Of a stretch of DNA of 64,000 bases, positions 8,671 to 17,402 are shown in pieces (within the stretch, counting starts at the first letter, position 1; every line of letters begins with the position of its first letter). Made by a program: the position numbers and the translations under genes. Where the stretch lies: NCBI GenBank assembly GCA_000026125.1, contig CU207211.1, positions 1,302,001-1,366,000 of the forward strand, given 5' to 3'. This stretch comes from Herminiimonas arsenicoxydans (GTDB lineage Bacteria; Pseudomonadota; Gammaproteobacteria; Burkholderiales; Burkholderiaceae_D). The notes beneath the pieces were generated by a model. The model was not told the origin of the DNA and did no database searches. It saw only the letters and a list, made by a program, of their open reading frames with translations.

Positions 8671-8806
8671 CCTACCGGCATATTGTCGTCTTCTCTGTAT
8701 AAAAATACCGATTGGTGCCTATTCCAGGCATTTGGTTCCCGAATCAGAATGCATTCACTGGCTCACACATAAGCAGCCAAAGACATTCACAGGCAAGGGA
8801 ATTCAC

Positions 8807-9124
8807 ATGACTAATAACGACATCATTGCAGAAATTCGCGACGCAAATCTTGGTTACCTGATGCTTGCGCAGCAAATGATTCGCGCCGACAAGCCGACTG
8901 CAATCTTCCGCCTGGGCATCAGCAATGAAATTGCTGACTTGATCGAAGGCATGAACAATGCGCAAATTCTGAAGCTCGCCGGCGCAAACATGATGCTGGC
9001 ACGCTTTCGTTTCGACGACGGTGCCATTCTCGGCATGCTGACCAACTACAACAAGGATCGCTCGCTGGCACACTCGCACGCTGCGATTTTGATGGCGGGC
9101 CAGGCGGTTGAGCAAATCGCTTGA
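8807..9124 (+). CDS. flhD: Flagellar transcriptional activator FlhD
   Basis: 105 residues. With FlhC it forms the FlhD4C2 complex, the master activator of class II flagellar genes. The start at 8807 is supported by AAGGGA six bases before and by the family N-terminus (MTNNDIIAEIRDANLGYL); an upstream open stretch is ignored. The body matches FlhD: LAQQMIRADKPTAIFRLG, then the helix-turn-helix-like region around LAGANMMLARFRFDD. The C-terminal disulphide cysteine of the E. coli protein is absent. flhC follows 58 bases later. The long upstream region with sigma-28-like sites and a dyad implies complex control. Confidence 0.95.
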   Translation: MTNNDIIAEIRDANLGYLMLAQQMIRADKPTAIFRLGISNEIADLIEGMNNAQILKLAGANMMLARFRFDDGAILGMLTNYNKDRSLAHSHAAILMAGQAVEQIA

Positions 9125-9182
9125 TTGCGGCCTGAACGGATATTGATCATCGTATTGTTATAGTTTTCGGATAAGAGTGGAC

Positions 9183-9731
9183 ATGGCCAAGAAAAGTGTA
9201 GTGACAGAATCCCAGGAAATTCAACTCGCCATAGAACTCATTAAGCTGGGTGCGCGCCTGCAGTTGCTGGAATCGGAAACTTCATTGTCGCGCGAACGCC
9301 TGCTGAAACTGTACAAGGAATTACGCGGCGTTTCGCCGCCAAAAGGCATGTTGCCGTTTTCGACCGACTGGTTCATTACCTGGCAGCCTAATATTCATTC
9401 TTCATTATTTATCGGCATCCATAAATACCTGATCGAGCATGCGCAGATTTCCGGCATTGAGGCCGTGATGAAAGCCTACAAGCTTTATCTGGAACAGGTC
9501 GATATGGGCGAGGATGGCGAACCGGTGTTGTCTTTGACGCGTGCCTGGACCCTGGTGCGGTTTTTCGATAGTAAAATGCTGGAAACGGCATGTTGCAGCG
9601 AATGCAATGGTCATTTTGTCGTGCACCGTCTGGATCTGAACGCGAATTACACTTGTGGTTTGTGCCACATGCCATCCAGAGCCGGCAAAACCAAGCGTGC
9701 CAAGATGGATGCAAATCTGCTGGTAGCGTGA
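9183..9731 (+). CDS. flhC: Flagellar transcriptional activator FlhC
   Basis: 182 residues from the ATG at 9183; a GTG two codons earlier is the alternative. FlhC is the DNA-contacting partner of FlhD and binds zinc. The four ligand cysteines are visible as CCSEC and CGLC near residues 137-160. The upstream part (LIKLGARLQLLESETSLSRERLLKLYKELRG) is the typical helical start, followed by KGMLPFSTDWFITWQPNIHSS. It is transcribed with flhD. The next gene, a methyltransferase, begins 33 bases after the stop. Confidence 0.95.
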   Translation: MAKKSVVTESQEIQLAIELIKLGARLQLLESETSLSRERLLKLYKELRGVSPPKGMLPFSTDWFITWQPNIHSSLFIGIHKYLIEHAQISGIEAVMKAYKLYLEQVDMGEDGEPVLSLTRAWTLVRFFDSKMLETACCSECNGHFVVHRLDLNANYTCGLCHMPSRAGKTKRAKMDANLLVA

Positions 9732-9764
9732 TTGAATTGAATTCCTTCTGGAAAGAGTCCCTGA

Positions 9765-10565
9765 GTGAAGAGTGTGCGGCGCTCCGGCGCAAAGCCGGCG
9801 TCGCCTGAATCTGTCTTCCACTTGCCTGCCGTGCAGGCTCTTTTTTTTCAAATCCTTTCTTTTTTTTTCGTATTGTTGATCGCCCGCAGTCTGGTGGCGA
9901 TCTTCGGCATCGCGGTCAATCTCTGGCTGGCGGCGTTTCTTCAAGGCTTGCTTGCCGCCGGTTTTTCCTATTGGCGCAAACTCGCATCCTGGTGGCTGGC
10001 GATACAGCTGTTTTTCCCTCTACTTCTCTTGTTTGCATTGTCGCTGCAATTGTCGCCCACGCTGTTCATGCTGGGTTTTCTCGTTCTGCTGTTTCTATAC
10101 TGGACGACCTTTCGCACGCAGGTTCCTTTTTACCCCTCCGGCCTTGCAACCTGGCACGCAGTGGCGGAATTATTGCCGCAGGAGCGGGCAATCCGCTTTG
10201 TTGATGTAGGCAGTGGCCTGGGCGGTTTGACCTTGAATCTGGCAAAGCGCAGGCCGGATGGTGAATTTACCGGTATAGAAATCGCACCGCTGCCTTGGCT
10301 GGTGAGCGTGCTGCGCACATTGCTGACACGCAGCCGGGTGCGTTTCAAACGTGGCGATTACCGCCATCTTGATTTTGCCGCCTACGATGTGGTGTTTGCC
10401 TATTTGTCGCCAGTCGCGATGCCGGCTTTGTGGGAAAAGGCGCGTGCTGAAATGCGTGCCGGGACACTCCTGCTCAGTTATGAATTCCCCATCCCCGATG
10501 TCGTGCCGACTATGGTCGTTACGCCGCTTGTTAAGCATCGGCGCATTTATTGCTGGCGCATGTAG
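9765..10565 (+). CDS. Membrane-anchored class I SAM-dependent methyltransferase
   Basis: 266 residues. The first half carries about four hydrophobic segments (roughly 26-40, 45-68, 75-95 and 98-114). The second half is a Rossmann methyltransferase domain whose SAM-binding loop FVDVGSGLGG is at about 145-154, followed by an acidic FTGIEIAP strand and DVVFAYLSP. The start is a GTG with GGAAAGAG eight bases before. The substrate is unknown; the family includes lipid, protein and small-molecule methylases. It lies between flhC and motA, where standard flagellar operons have no such gene, with spacing that suggests cotranscription with flhDC. A role in motility is inference from position only. Confidence 0.8.
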   Translation: MKSVRRSGAKPASPESVFHLPAVQALFFQILSFFFVLLIARSLVAIFGIAVNLWLAAFLQGLLAAGFSYWRKLASWWLAIQLFFPLLLLFALSLQLSPTLFMLGFLVLLFLYWTTFRTQVPFYPSGLATWHAVAELLPQERAIRFVDVGSGLGGLTLNLAKRRPDGEFTGIEIAPLPWLVSVLRTLLTRSRVRFKRGDYRHLDFAAYDVVFAYLSPVAMPALWEKARAEMRAGTLLLSYEFPIPDVVPTMVVTPLVKHRRIYCWRM

Positions 10566-10773
10566 CTTTATTCTTGCCCTGCAAGAATGCTGCGGCTCAA
10601 GTTCCTGCAATTCAAGCCGTAGAAAGTCATATTGGCGAGTTGGATATCGTGCGTGCTGGGTGGCGCATTGCATCGCTTGTCGTGTGATCAAGACAAGCGC
10701 GGCATTATCGCGGTTGCATATTGGCAATTGTTAAGGCAATAATGGCATCCTAAACCCAGAATCGGAGCGCAGT
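10566..10773. other. Gap between methyltransferase gene and motA
   Basis: 208 bases. Directly after the stop codon, ATTCTTGC (10570-10577), CCT and GCAAGAAT (10581-10588) form a perfect eight-base-pair hairpin without a T run. The rest holds a weak promoter-like pair (TTGCAT, 17 bases, CAATAA) and no sigma-28 site before motA. No credible gene. Confidence 0.4.
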
Positions 10774-11634
10774 TTGTTAGTTATCATTGGATATATTGTC
10801 GTCCTTGCATCTGTTTTTGGCGGATTTGCACTTGCTGGAGGGCATTTGTCCTCGCTGTTTCAGCCTGTCGAATTATTGATGATAGGTGGCGCGGCTGCAG
10901 GCGCATTTTTTGTCGGCAATAACAGCAAGGCGATCAAGGCAACCTTCAAAGCTCTGCCTAATGTTTTCAAGGGTTCCAAATATACAAAAAGTCTGTATAT
11001 GGAACTGATGACGCTTTTGTTCGAGATATTGACCAAGGTTCGCAAGGAGGGCTTGATGTCGATCGAAGGTGATATCGACGCTCCTGAGGAAAGTGCGATT
11101 TTTACCAAATATCCGACGGTACTGGCGGATCACCATATTATTGAATTCATTACCGACTATCTGCGTCTGATGGTGTCGGGCAATATGGATGCGTTTCAGA
11201 TTGAAAACCTGATGGACAATGAAATCGATACCCATCATGCCGAAGGTGAAATTCCCGTGCATTGCATCGCCAAGATGGGCGATGGTTTACCTGCATTTGG
11301 TATCGTCGCCGCAGTCATGGGCGTGGTGCACACGATGGCATCGGTTGGGCTGCCGCCGGCAGAGCTGGGTATCCTGATTGCCAATGCGCTGGTCGGTACC
11401 TTCCTCGGTATTTTGCTTGCGTATGGTTTTGTTTCTCCGCTTTCAAGTACGCTGGAACAAAAACTGCACGAATCATCCAAAGTCTTCCAATGCATCAAAG
11501 TGACTTTGCTGGCCAGCCTGAATGGTTACGCGCCTGCGCTCGCAGTCGAGTTTGGTCGCAAGGTATTGTTTTCGACTGAACGTCCTTCTTTCAGCGAACT
11601 GGAAGATCATATCAAGCAGTCGAAGTCGAAATAA
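10774..11634 (+). CDS. motA: Flagellar motor stator protein MotA
   Basis: 286 residues, the length of the E. coli-type proton-driven MotA. Four membrane helices are apparent: two at the N-terminus (LVIIGYIVVLASVFGGFALA, then VELLMIGGAAAGAFFVG) and two near residues 170-225 (PAFGIVAAVMGVVHTM, LGILIANALVGTFLGILLAYG). The large cytoplasmic loop between them contacts FliG and contains the KVRKEGLMSIE stretch typical of MotA. The start is TTG, with CGGAGCG just upstream. It pairs with motB 54 bases later; together they form an ion channel anchored to the cell wall. A second stator pair lies at 27.8-29.4 kb. Confidence 0.96.
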   Translation: MLVIIGYIVVLASVFGGFALAGGHLSSLFQPVELLMIGGAAAGAFFVGNNSKAIKATFKALPNVFKGSKYTKSLYMELMTLLFEILTKVRKEGLMSIEGDIDAPEESAIFTKYPTVLADHHIIEFITDYLRLMVSGNMDAFQIENLMDNEIDTHHAEGEIPVHCIAKMGDGLPAFGIVAAVMGVVHTMASVGLPPAELGILIANALVGTFLGILLAYGFVSPLSSTLEQKLHESSKVFQCIKVTLLASLNGYAPALAVEFGRKVLFSTERPSFSELEDHIKQSKSK

Positions 11635-11688
11635 TGCAATTCTCCGTCCTGAGAATACAGATATAAAAGAACCCTAACGGAGACTGAC

Positions 11689-12672
11689 ATGGCTGACGAA
11701 GGACTCCGTCCCATTATCGTAAAGCGTATTAAAAAATCAGGGGGCGGCCATCATGGCGGCGCCTGGAAAATCGCTTACGCGGATTTTGTCACCGCGATGA
11801 TGGCGTTCTTTCTGTTGATGTGGTTGCTGGGCTCCACCACCAAGGGTAATTTGCAAGGGATCGCCGACTATTTCAGTACTCCGCTGAAGGTAGCGATGGC
11901 CGGCGGTTCCGGCAGCGGCGACGCCACCAGCGTCATCAAGGGCGGTGGCAAGGACATGACCCGTATCGATGGCCAGCAGAAAAAGGGCGAAAACCTTACG
12001 CCCACCAAAAGCCTCAACCTGAAAGATGCCGAGGCAGAGTTGGAGAGGCAGGAAATGAATCGCCTCAAATCCTTGAAGGAGCGTATCGAAGAAGCAATCG
12101 ATTCAATACCCAGCCTGCGGCAATACAAAAATCAACTCTTGCTGGATATCACGTCAGAAGGTTTGCGCATTCAGATTGTGGATGAAAAAAACCGCCCGAT
12201 GTTCGCCTTGTCGAAAGCCGACTTGCAGCCTTATACCAAACTCATCCTGCATGAGATTGCCAAGACACTCAACGATATTCCGAATCGCATCAGCCTGTCG
12301 GGCCATACCGATGCCACACCGTATTCGAGTGGTGAAAAAAGCTACAGCAACTGGGAGCTTTCATCGGATCGGGCCAATGCGTCGCGTCGCGAGTTGATCG
12401 CCGGCGGCATGGAAGAAGCGAAAATGCTGCGTGTTGTTGGCCTGTCTTCCGCAGTGCTGTTCGATCAGAAAGATCCGCTCAATCCTATCAATCGCCGCAT
12501 CAGTATTATCGTCATGAACAAAAAAACAGAAGATTCCATCACCAAGGCAAACCGGACGCTGGATGTGGTGAGTGAGGCGACTGCAAAACAGACGGTGGAA
12601 AATGGCGTTAATCCATCTGTTGCAGCCCAGCCTGCGCCACTTGCAGCAACGCCCGCAGGCGCACAAAAATGA
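11689..12672 (+). CDS. motB: Flagellar motor stator protein MotB
   Basis: 327 residues. A single N-terminal membrane helix contains the essential ion-carrying aspartate, Asp32 in AYADFVTAMMAFFLLMWLL. The following stretch (about 50-75, YFSTPLKVAMAGG) matches the plug region. The C-terminal OmpA/MotB domain with SLSGHTDATPYSSGEKSYSN and the WELSSDRANASRR segment binds peptidoglycan. The tail is Ala/Pro-rich. A good ribosome site (ACGGAGA) precedes the ATG. YADFVTAMMAF is typical of proton-type MotB, but ion choice cannot be proven from sequence. Confidence 0.96.
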   Translation: MADEGLRPIIVKRIKKSGGGHHGGAWKIAYADFVTAMMAFFLLMWLLGSTTKGNLQGIADYFSTPLKVAMAGGSGSGDATSVIKGGGKDMTRIDGQQKKGENLTPTKSLNLKDAEAELERQEMNRLKSLKERIEEAIDSIPSLRQYKNQLLLDITSEGLRIQIVDEKNRPMFALSKADLQPYTKLILHEIAKTLNDIPNRISLSGHTDATPYSSGEKSYSNWELSSDRANASRRELIAGGMEEAKMLRVVGLSSAVLFDQKDPLNPINRRISIIVMNKKTEDSITKANRTLDVVSEATAKQTVENGVNPSVAAQPAPLAATPAGAQK

Positions 12673-12714
12673 GCCGACATCTGCTGTGACTGAAAATAAA
12701 GAGCGGGTACTTTC

Positions 12715-13263
12715 ATGACAATAAAGACGTCGTTGGCTGCACAGGTAAGGTCTCTGCTATCGGGCCTGTCCGAGCATGGAGGCCAGCATCTGACCGAGAT
12801 CGAGACTGATCTGGTACAGACCAATGTTCTGCTTGGCGAAGCAATAGAAAAGTTGAGTGCGAGCTTTCTGGCGATACACGCGACTGTCACGGCACAACAG
12901 CAGATAGTCGATGCCTTGCTGGCAGGTACTGCCGTGACGCCGGATGCGATGCTGGAGTTGCGCGAGCAAGCGGCGCAAATCGATCGGCACGTGAATGCCG
13001 CAGTGACAGGTTTGCAGTTTCAGGATATGACGACGCAATTGATCAATCGTACTGTACGTCGGGTAGTCGGATTGCGCGATGTGCTGGAAGTACTGGGAAC
13101 AAATGGCAATGCCATTCCGGCTGAGGGGAATGGCGAGCAGATGCATGCGGCGCTGAGCGAGATCAATGCAAGGTTGAAGACACAAAGTATTGATCTGGAA
13201 AAGGAGTTGCGGAAGGCTGTACGCCAGACTCATATGGAAAGCGGCGAGATTGATTTGTTTTGA
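12715..13263 (+). CDS. CheZ-like protein, candidate second CheY phosphatase
   Basis: 182 residues, mostly helical. The segment LQFQDMTTQLINR (residues 100-112) matches the CheZ active-site helix (FQDLTGQVIKR) and keeps the Asp (104) and the catalytic Gln (108) in the DxxxQ spacing. The last residues, MESGEIDLF, resemble the acidic-hydrophobic CheY-binding tail of CheZ (VDDLLDSLGF). It is shorter than true CheZ and has no other recognisable domain. It sits between motB and cheY1, while the standard CheZ lies beside cheY2. I infer a divergent CheZ paralogue acting on CheY1. It could also be a non-catalytic adaptor. The match is by eye. Confidence 0.65.
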   Translation: MTIKTSLAAQVRSLLSGLSEHGGQHLTEIETDLVQTNVLLGEAIEKLSASFLAIHATVTAQQQIVDALLAGTAVTPDAMLELREQAAQIDRHVNAAVTGLQFQDMTTQLINRTVRRVVGLRDVLEVLGTNGNAIPAEGNGEQMHAALSEINARLKTQSIDLEKELRKAVRQTHMESGEIDLF

Positions 13264-13328
13264 ATTGGCAGCAAAACTTTGGCCTGGCAGGTTAAACCGC
13301 CGGAAATGTGTATTCGCAGGGAGTGGAA

Positions 13329-13694
13329 ATGACTAAAACAATATTGGCAGTCGACGATTCTGGTTCGTTGCGACAGATGGTGGTGTTCAGTCTGCGGGCT
13401 GCCGGTTATCAAGTGACCGAAGCAGTGGACGGACAGGATGGTTTGGACAAGGCGCAAATGCAGGTTTTCGATCTGGTTCTGACGGATCAGAACATGCCGC
13501 GCATGGATGGCTTTTCGCTGATTCGTGCGTTGCGTGCATTGCCAACCTATCAAAAGGTACCCATTCTGGTGTTGACCACGGAATCCAGCGATGAAATGAA
13601 GGCCAAGGGGCGGGCAGCAGGTGCAAACGGCTGGCTGGTCAAGCCGTTTGATCCGCAACGCCTGACCGAAGTAGTGAAAAAAGTCATAGGCTGA
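13329..13694 (+). CDS. cheY1: CheY-family response regulator (first copy)
   Basis: 121 residues, a stand-alone receiver domain. The acidic pocket is DD at 9-10, the phospho-acceptor is Asp53 in LTDQNMPRMDG, the switch Thr is in LVLTTE and the conserved Lys is 105 in LVKPF. The aromatic position corresponding to CheY Tyr106 is Trp (GWLVKPF), and the following FliM-contact sequence TAATL is replaced by DPQRL. This copy therefore looks unlike a motor-binding CheY and may be a phosphate sink or a CheA partner. AGGGAG precedes the ATG; the frame is open seven codons further upstream. cheA follows after 51 bases. Confidence 0.9.
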   Translation: MTKTILAVDDSGSLRQMVVFSLRAAGYQVTEAVDGQDGLDKAQMQVFDLVLTDQNMPRMDGFSLIRALRALPTYQKVPILVLTTESSDEMKAKGRAAGANGWLVKPFDPQRLTEVVKKVIG

Positions 13695-13745
13695 TCGCGC
13701 GATGAGCAAGAACATCATCCAGAGCATAGACAACGGAGTTGAATA

Positions 13746-15905
13746 ATGACCATCGATATGAGTCAGTTCTTCCAGGTATTTTTCGATGAAACCGAAGAAC
13801 TGCTGGCCGAGATGGAAAAATTGCTGCTGGCCGTTGATGTGTCATCACCCGATGAAGAGGATCTGAACGCAATTTTTCGCGCTGCCCATTCGATCAAGGG
13901 CGGTGCCGGCACGTTCGGCATTACCGATTTGACCGAAGTGACGCACGTGCTGGAAACCCTGCTGGATCGCATCCGCAAAGGCGAGATGGCGCTGAAGCCG
14001 GAACATGTGGATGCATTTCTGTCCGCAAAGGATATTTTGAAAATGCAGCTCGACGGTCATCGTCTGCACACGCCTGTCGATCTGGACGCTGTGACCGAAG
14101 TGCGACTGATGCTGGAAGCGCTGTCGCTGGACGACGATGCCGTCCCATCTGCCGCAGCTGTCGCGCCCGCAGCCCATGTCGATGGAGTTGCTGCGCGCAC
14201 CGATCGGCGTTTTCGTATTGAATTGCCGCAAGTGCCGCCGCGCGATGTGGATGCGCTGGCCGCAGAGCTGGGTTTGCTGGGCGAGATCAGCCGGGACACC
14301 TTGGCGGATCAGCGCGCAGTATTCGTCTTGAGCACGCATGAAGGTCCGGATGACATTATCGCCATTTGCTCTTTCATTCTTGATCCGCAGGATTTGAAAA
14401 TAACCGAGGAATCGGTAGTCGCTATCGTCTCTGGTGGCCATCAAAGCATCGATCAACGCAGTCAGTCGGAAGCGCAGCAGGGTTACGGCTTCTTCGAACC
14501 TCTGCATTCGGTGATCGCGGGTGAAACTGCGCAGAAGGAAAAGGAAAATGCGCAGGGTTATGGCTTTTTCGCTCCGTTCGTGCCGCTGGAGCCGGCTCCG
14601 GCAAGCGCACACAAAGCAACTGATGCGGCGGACGACGAAGACGATCAGCATCATCACACGGCGGCAGCCGATAAAAAAACTGCAGCCAAACGTGATGACA
14701 AAATGGCGCAGAGCGCCGAATCCTCATCTATACGCGTAGGCATAGAAAAAGTGGATCAGCTGATCAATCTGGTCGGTGAATTGGTAATCACGCAGGCGAT
14801 GATAGAACAGCGCACGGATTCGCTTGATCCGATGCTGCATGAGCGGCTGTTGAACAGCGTGTCGCAATTGACGCGCAATACGCGCGATCTGCAGGAAGCA
14901 GTGATGTCGATACGCATGATGCCGATGGATTATGTATTTTCCCGCTTCCCTCGCATGGTGCGCGATCTCGCCGGCAAGCTGGGCAAGAAAATCGAATTCG
15001 TCACGCAAGGTGCGGCGACCGAACTTGACAAGGGTTTGATTGAACGTATCGTCGATCCCTTGACGCATCTGGTGCGCAACAGCATCGATCACGGTATAGA
15101 AATGCCGGAGGCAAGAACGGCCGCCGGCAAGGCCCCCGCCGGACAGCTCTCGCTTTCCGCCAGCCATCAGGGCGGCAATATCATTATCGAAGTCAGCGAC
15201 GACGGCGGTGGCTTGAATCGCGAAAGAATTCTTGCCAAGGCCAGACAGAAGGGGATGGAAGTATCGAACGAGATGCCGGATGGCGACGTCTGGCAACTGA
15301 TTTTTGCGCCGGGATTTTCCACCGCGGAAGCGGTGACGGATGTCTCCGGTCGTGGCGTCGGCATGGATGTGGTCAAGCGGAATATCACTGCAATGGGCGG
15401 TGCGGTCGAGATTCGTTCCAGCAAGGGCTTCGGCACTACCATTTCGATTTCGCTGCCGCTCACGCTGGCCATTCTGGATGGCATGTCGATCAAGGTTGGT
15501 GAAGAAATTTACATTCTGCCGCTGGGCTACGTGGTGGAATCCCTGCAACCGGAACCGGAGGATGTAAAGGAAATCAGCGGACAGGGAAAAGTGGTCAAGG
15601 TGCGTGGCGATTATCTGCCTTTGATCCCGCTTTACAAGATGTTCGATATTGAACCGAACTTCACTGATCCATCAGAAGGCATCGTTGTGATTCTGGAGTC
15701 GGAAGGTCGCAAGGCGGCCTTGTTTATCGACGAGCTGGTCGGTCAGCAGCAGGTCGTGGTCAAGAATCTTGAATCGAATTATCGCAAGGTGGCGGGAATT
15801 TCCGGTGCCACTATTCTGGGCGACGGCGGCGTATCGTTGATCATCGATGTTGCGGCATTACTGCGCTCCAGTCGTCAATTGAACGACGAATCCATTTATT
15901 CCTGA
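13746..15905 (+). CDS. cheA: Chemotaxis sensor histidine kinase CheA
   Basis: 719 residues. The P1 domain carries the phospho-histidine His48 in [13 protein letters not shown] region at about 150-230 ([20 protein letters not shown] onwards) occupies the P2-like position. P3 dimerisation lies at about 325-390, the P4 ATPase with [21 protein letters not shown] and the G boxes ([26 protein letters not shown]) at 390-570, and the P5 CheW-like coupling domain at the end. CheA passes phosphate from ATP to CheY and CheB under receptor control. The linker contains QGYGFFEP (245-252) and AQGYGFFAP (269-277), a motif repeated 25 residues apart. cheW follows after 14 bases. Confidence 0.97.
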   Translation: MTIDMSQFFQVFFDETEELLAEMEKLLLAVDVSSPDEEDLNAIFRAAHSIKGGAGTFGITDLTEVTHVLETLLDRIRKGEMALKPEHVDAFLSAKDILKMQLDGHRLHTPVDLDAVTEVRLMLEALSLDDDAVPSAAAVAPAAHVDGVAARTDRRFRIELPQVPPRDVDALAAELGLLGEISRDTLADQRAVFVLSTHEGPDDIIAICSFILDPQDLKITEESVVAIVSGGHQSIDQRSQSEAQQGYGFFEPLHSVIAGETAQKEKENAQGYGFFAPFVPLEPAPASAHKATDAADDEDDQHHHTAAADKKTAAKRDDKMAQSAESSSIRVGIEKVDQLINLVGELVITQAMIEQRTDSLDPMLHERLLNSVSQLTRNTRDLQEAVMSIRMMPMDYVFSRFPRMVRDLAGKLGKKIEFVTQGAATELDKGLIERIVDPLTHLVRNSIDHGIEMPEARTAAGKAPAGQLSLSASHQGGNIIIEVSDDGGGLNRERILAKARQKGMEVSNEMPDGDVWQLIFAPGFSTAEAVTDVSGRGVGMDVVKRNITAMGGAVEIRSSKGFGTTISISLPLTLAILDGMSIKVGEEIYILPLGYVVESLQPEPEDVKEISGQGKVVKVRGDYLPLIPLYKMFDIEPNFTDPSEGIVVILESEGRKAALFIDELVGQQQVVVKNLESNYRKVAGISGATILGDGGVSLIIDVAALLRSSRQLNDESIYS

Positions 15906-15919
15906 AGAGGAGAATTTTC

Positions 15920-16411
15920 ATGATCCACAATGTACTAGACAATACCAACGGCGCCAAAACCGGGAATGAATTTCTTGCGTTTACCCTCGGCAGGGAAGAA
16001 TACGGCATCGACATCCTGAAAGTGCAGGAAATTCGCGGCTATGAGACCGTGACGCGGATTGCGAATGCGCCTGAATTCGTCAAGGGTGTGGTCAATCTGC
16101 GCGGCATCATCGTGCCTATCGTCGATATGCGGATCAAATTCAATCTGGGCGAACCGACCTACGATCAATTTACCGTCGTCATCATTTTGAACATCGGCGG
16201 TCGCGTGGTGGGTATGGTGGTCGATAGCGTGTCGGATGTGATCACCCTGTCGCCGGAACAAATCAAGCCGGCACCGGAAATGGGTACGGCATTCAATACC
16301 GATTATCTGATCGGTCTGGGGACGCTGGATGAGCGCATGCTGATTCTGGTCGATATAGATAAATTGATGTCCAGCGAAGAGATGGGTTTGATTGAAAATA
16401 TTGCAGCGTAG
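15920..16411 (+). CDS. cheW: Chemotaxis coupling protein CheW
   Basis: 163 residues, the usual size. CheW couples receptors to CheA and is built of two small beta barrels. Conserved family segments are [35 protein letters not shown] with the receptor/CheA-contact Arg, and [29 protein letters not shown] precedes the ATG. It lies between cheA and cheR in a single che transcript. No oddities. Confidence 0.97.
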   Translation: MIHNVLDNTNGAKTGNEFLAFTLGREEYGIDILKVQEIRGYETVTRIANAPEFVKGVVNLRGIIVPIVDMRIKFNLGEPTYDQFTVVIILNIGGRVVGMVVDSVSDVITLSPEQIKPAPEMGTAFNTDYLIGLGTLDERMLILVDIDKLMSSEEMGLIENIAA

Positions 16412-16510
16412 TCGAGTCGGCATAAAAAATTGTGCAAAACAGTTGACGATTTTTGGAGACTGCATAGTCGGCAGCATTGATATGCAACTGTGGAAAAGGA
16501 AAGTGGCAGT

Positions 16511-17392
16511 ATGAAATCGTCTTCTCAAACCAGAACCGAAGGCTCCAAGGAGTTCGAGTTTACTGCGCGCGATTTTGAGCGGGTGCGTGCGCTGATTTAT
16601 AAAAAAGCAGGAATTGCACTGGCGGAAAGCAAGCAGGAAATGGTTTACAGCCGGCTGGCGCGCCGTTTGCGCGCCACCGGCATCAGTTCTTTCGTGACGT
16701 ATCTCGACAGGCTGGAGCAGGGTAGTGGAGAGACGGAAGAGTGGGAAGCGTTTACCAATGCGTTGACAACCAATCTGACCTCGTTTTTTCGCGAGTCCCA
16801 TCACTTTCCGATTCTGGCCGAACACCTGAAGAAGGTTAAGGAGCCGATCGAGATATGGTGTTCTGCTGCATCGACCGGGGAAGAGCCGTATTCGATTGCA
16901 ATGACCGCATGCGAAGCATTCAATACGCTGACGCCGCCGGTGCGCATCATTGCCACCGATATCGATACCAATGTGCTTAACACCGGGGCCAACGGCGTTT
17001 ATTCAATCGACAGGCTGGATAAAATGTCGCCAGAACGGGCACGACGCTTTTTCCTGCGCGGCAAAGGCGCACGTGAAGGCCAGGTGCGTGTGCGACCCGA
17101 GCTGCGTCAGATGATCAGTTTCAAGCAAGTGAATCTGCTGGCTGATAATTGGGGAGTTTCGGGGCCATTCGACGTGATTTTCTGTCGTAATGTGATGATC
17201 TATTTCGACAAGCCGACCCAGGGAAAAATACTGGATCGTTTTGCGCCCCTGATGAAACCGGATGGCTTGCTGTTTGCCGGTCATTCCGAAAACTTCCTGT
17301 ATGTATGCGATGAATTCAAGCTGCGCGGAAAAACAGTATACGAACTTGATCCGGACAGGAAAACCAGCAGCGCAAAATTGCGCAGGGCATGA
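16511..17392 (+). CDS. cheR: Chemotaxis protein methyltransferase CheR
   Basis: 293 residues from the ATG at 16511. A GTG seven codons upstream (16490) is possible, but AAGGA is placed better for the ATG. CheR methylates glutamates on chemoreceptors using SAM. The N-terminal helical domain ([19 protein letters not shown], then [12 protein letters not shown]) binds the receptor. The catalytic domain shows [10 protein letters not shown], the SAM motif [16 protein letters not shown] and [18 protein letters not shown]. The end ([13 protein letters not shown]) lacks a tetratricopeptide extension. cheD starts ten bases after the stop. Confidence 0.96.
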   Translation: MKSSSQTRTEGSKEFEFTARDFERVRALIYKKAGIALAESKQEMVYSRLARRLRATGISSFVTYLDRLEQGSGETEEWEAFTNALTTNLTSFFRESHHFPILAEHLKKVKEPIEIWCSAASTGEEPYSIAMTACEAFNTLTPPVRIIATDIDTNVLNTGANGVYSIDRLDKMSPERARRFFLRGKGAREGQVRVRPELRQMISFKQVNLLADNWGVSGPFDVIFCRNVMIYFDKPTQGKILDRFAPLMKPDGLLFAGHSENFLYVCDEFKLRGKTVYELDPDRKTSSAKLRRA

Positions 17393-17402
17393 GATTGAAT
17401 GT

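Larger units (their letters stand above)
8094..8806. other. Long regulatory region upstream of flhDC
   Basis: 713 bases without a credible gene and markedly more A+T rich than the surroundings between about 8300 and 8560. It holds two tandem sigma-28-type promoters (8349-8375 and 8426-8452), a terminator-like hairpin (8458-8487), a perfect 7+3+7 dyad (8654-8670), a TATAAA (8698-8703) that could be the -10 of the proximal flhD promoter, and a TGCCT/AGGCA dyad at 8716-8730. The motif GGCATAAAA followed by a T run occurs twice (near 8390 and 8529). Such length is typical of flhDC control regions, which integrate many regulators. Confidence 0.7.

Noticed and set aside
8409..8681. 90-codon minus-strand open frame upstream of flhD
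   Set aside because: It runs through the sigma-28 boxes and the hairpin, lacks a ribosome site and has an AT-biased, low-information product.
10351..10734. 127-codon plus-strand frame overlapping the end of the methyltransferase gene
   Set aside because: Different phase from the methyltransferase, cysteine-rich random composition; the methyltransferase has a natural C-terminus.
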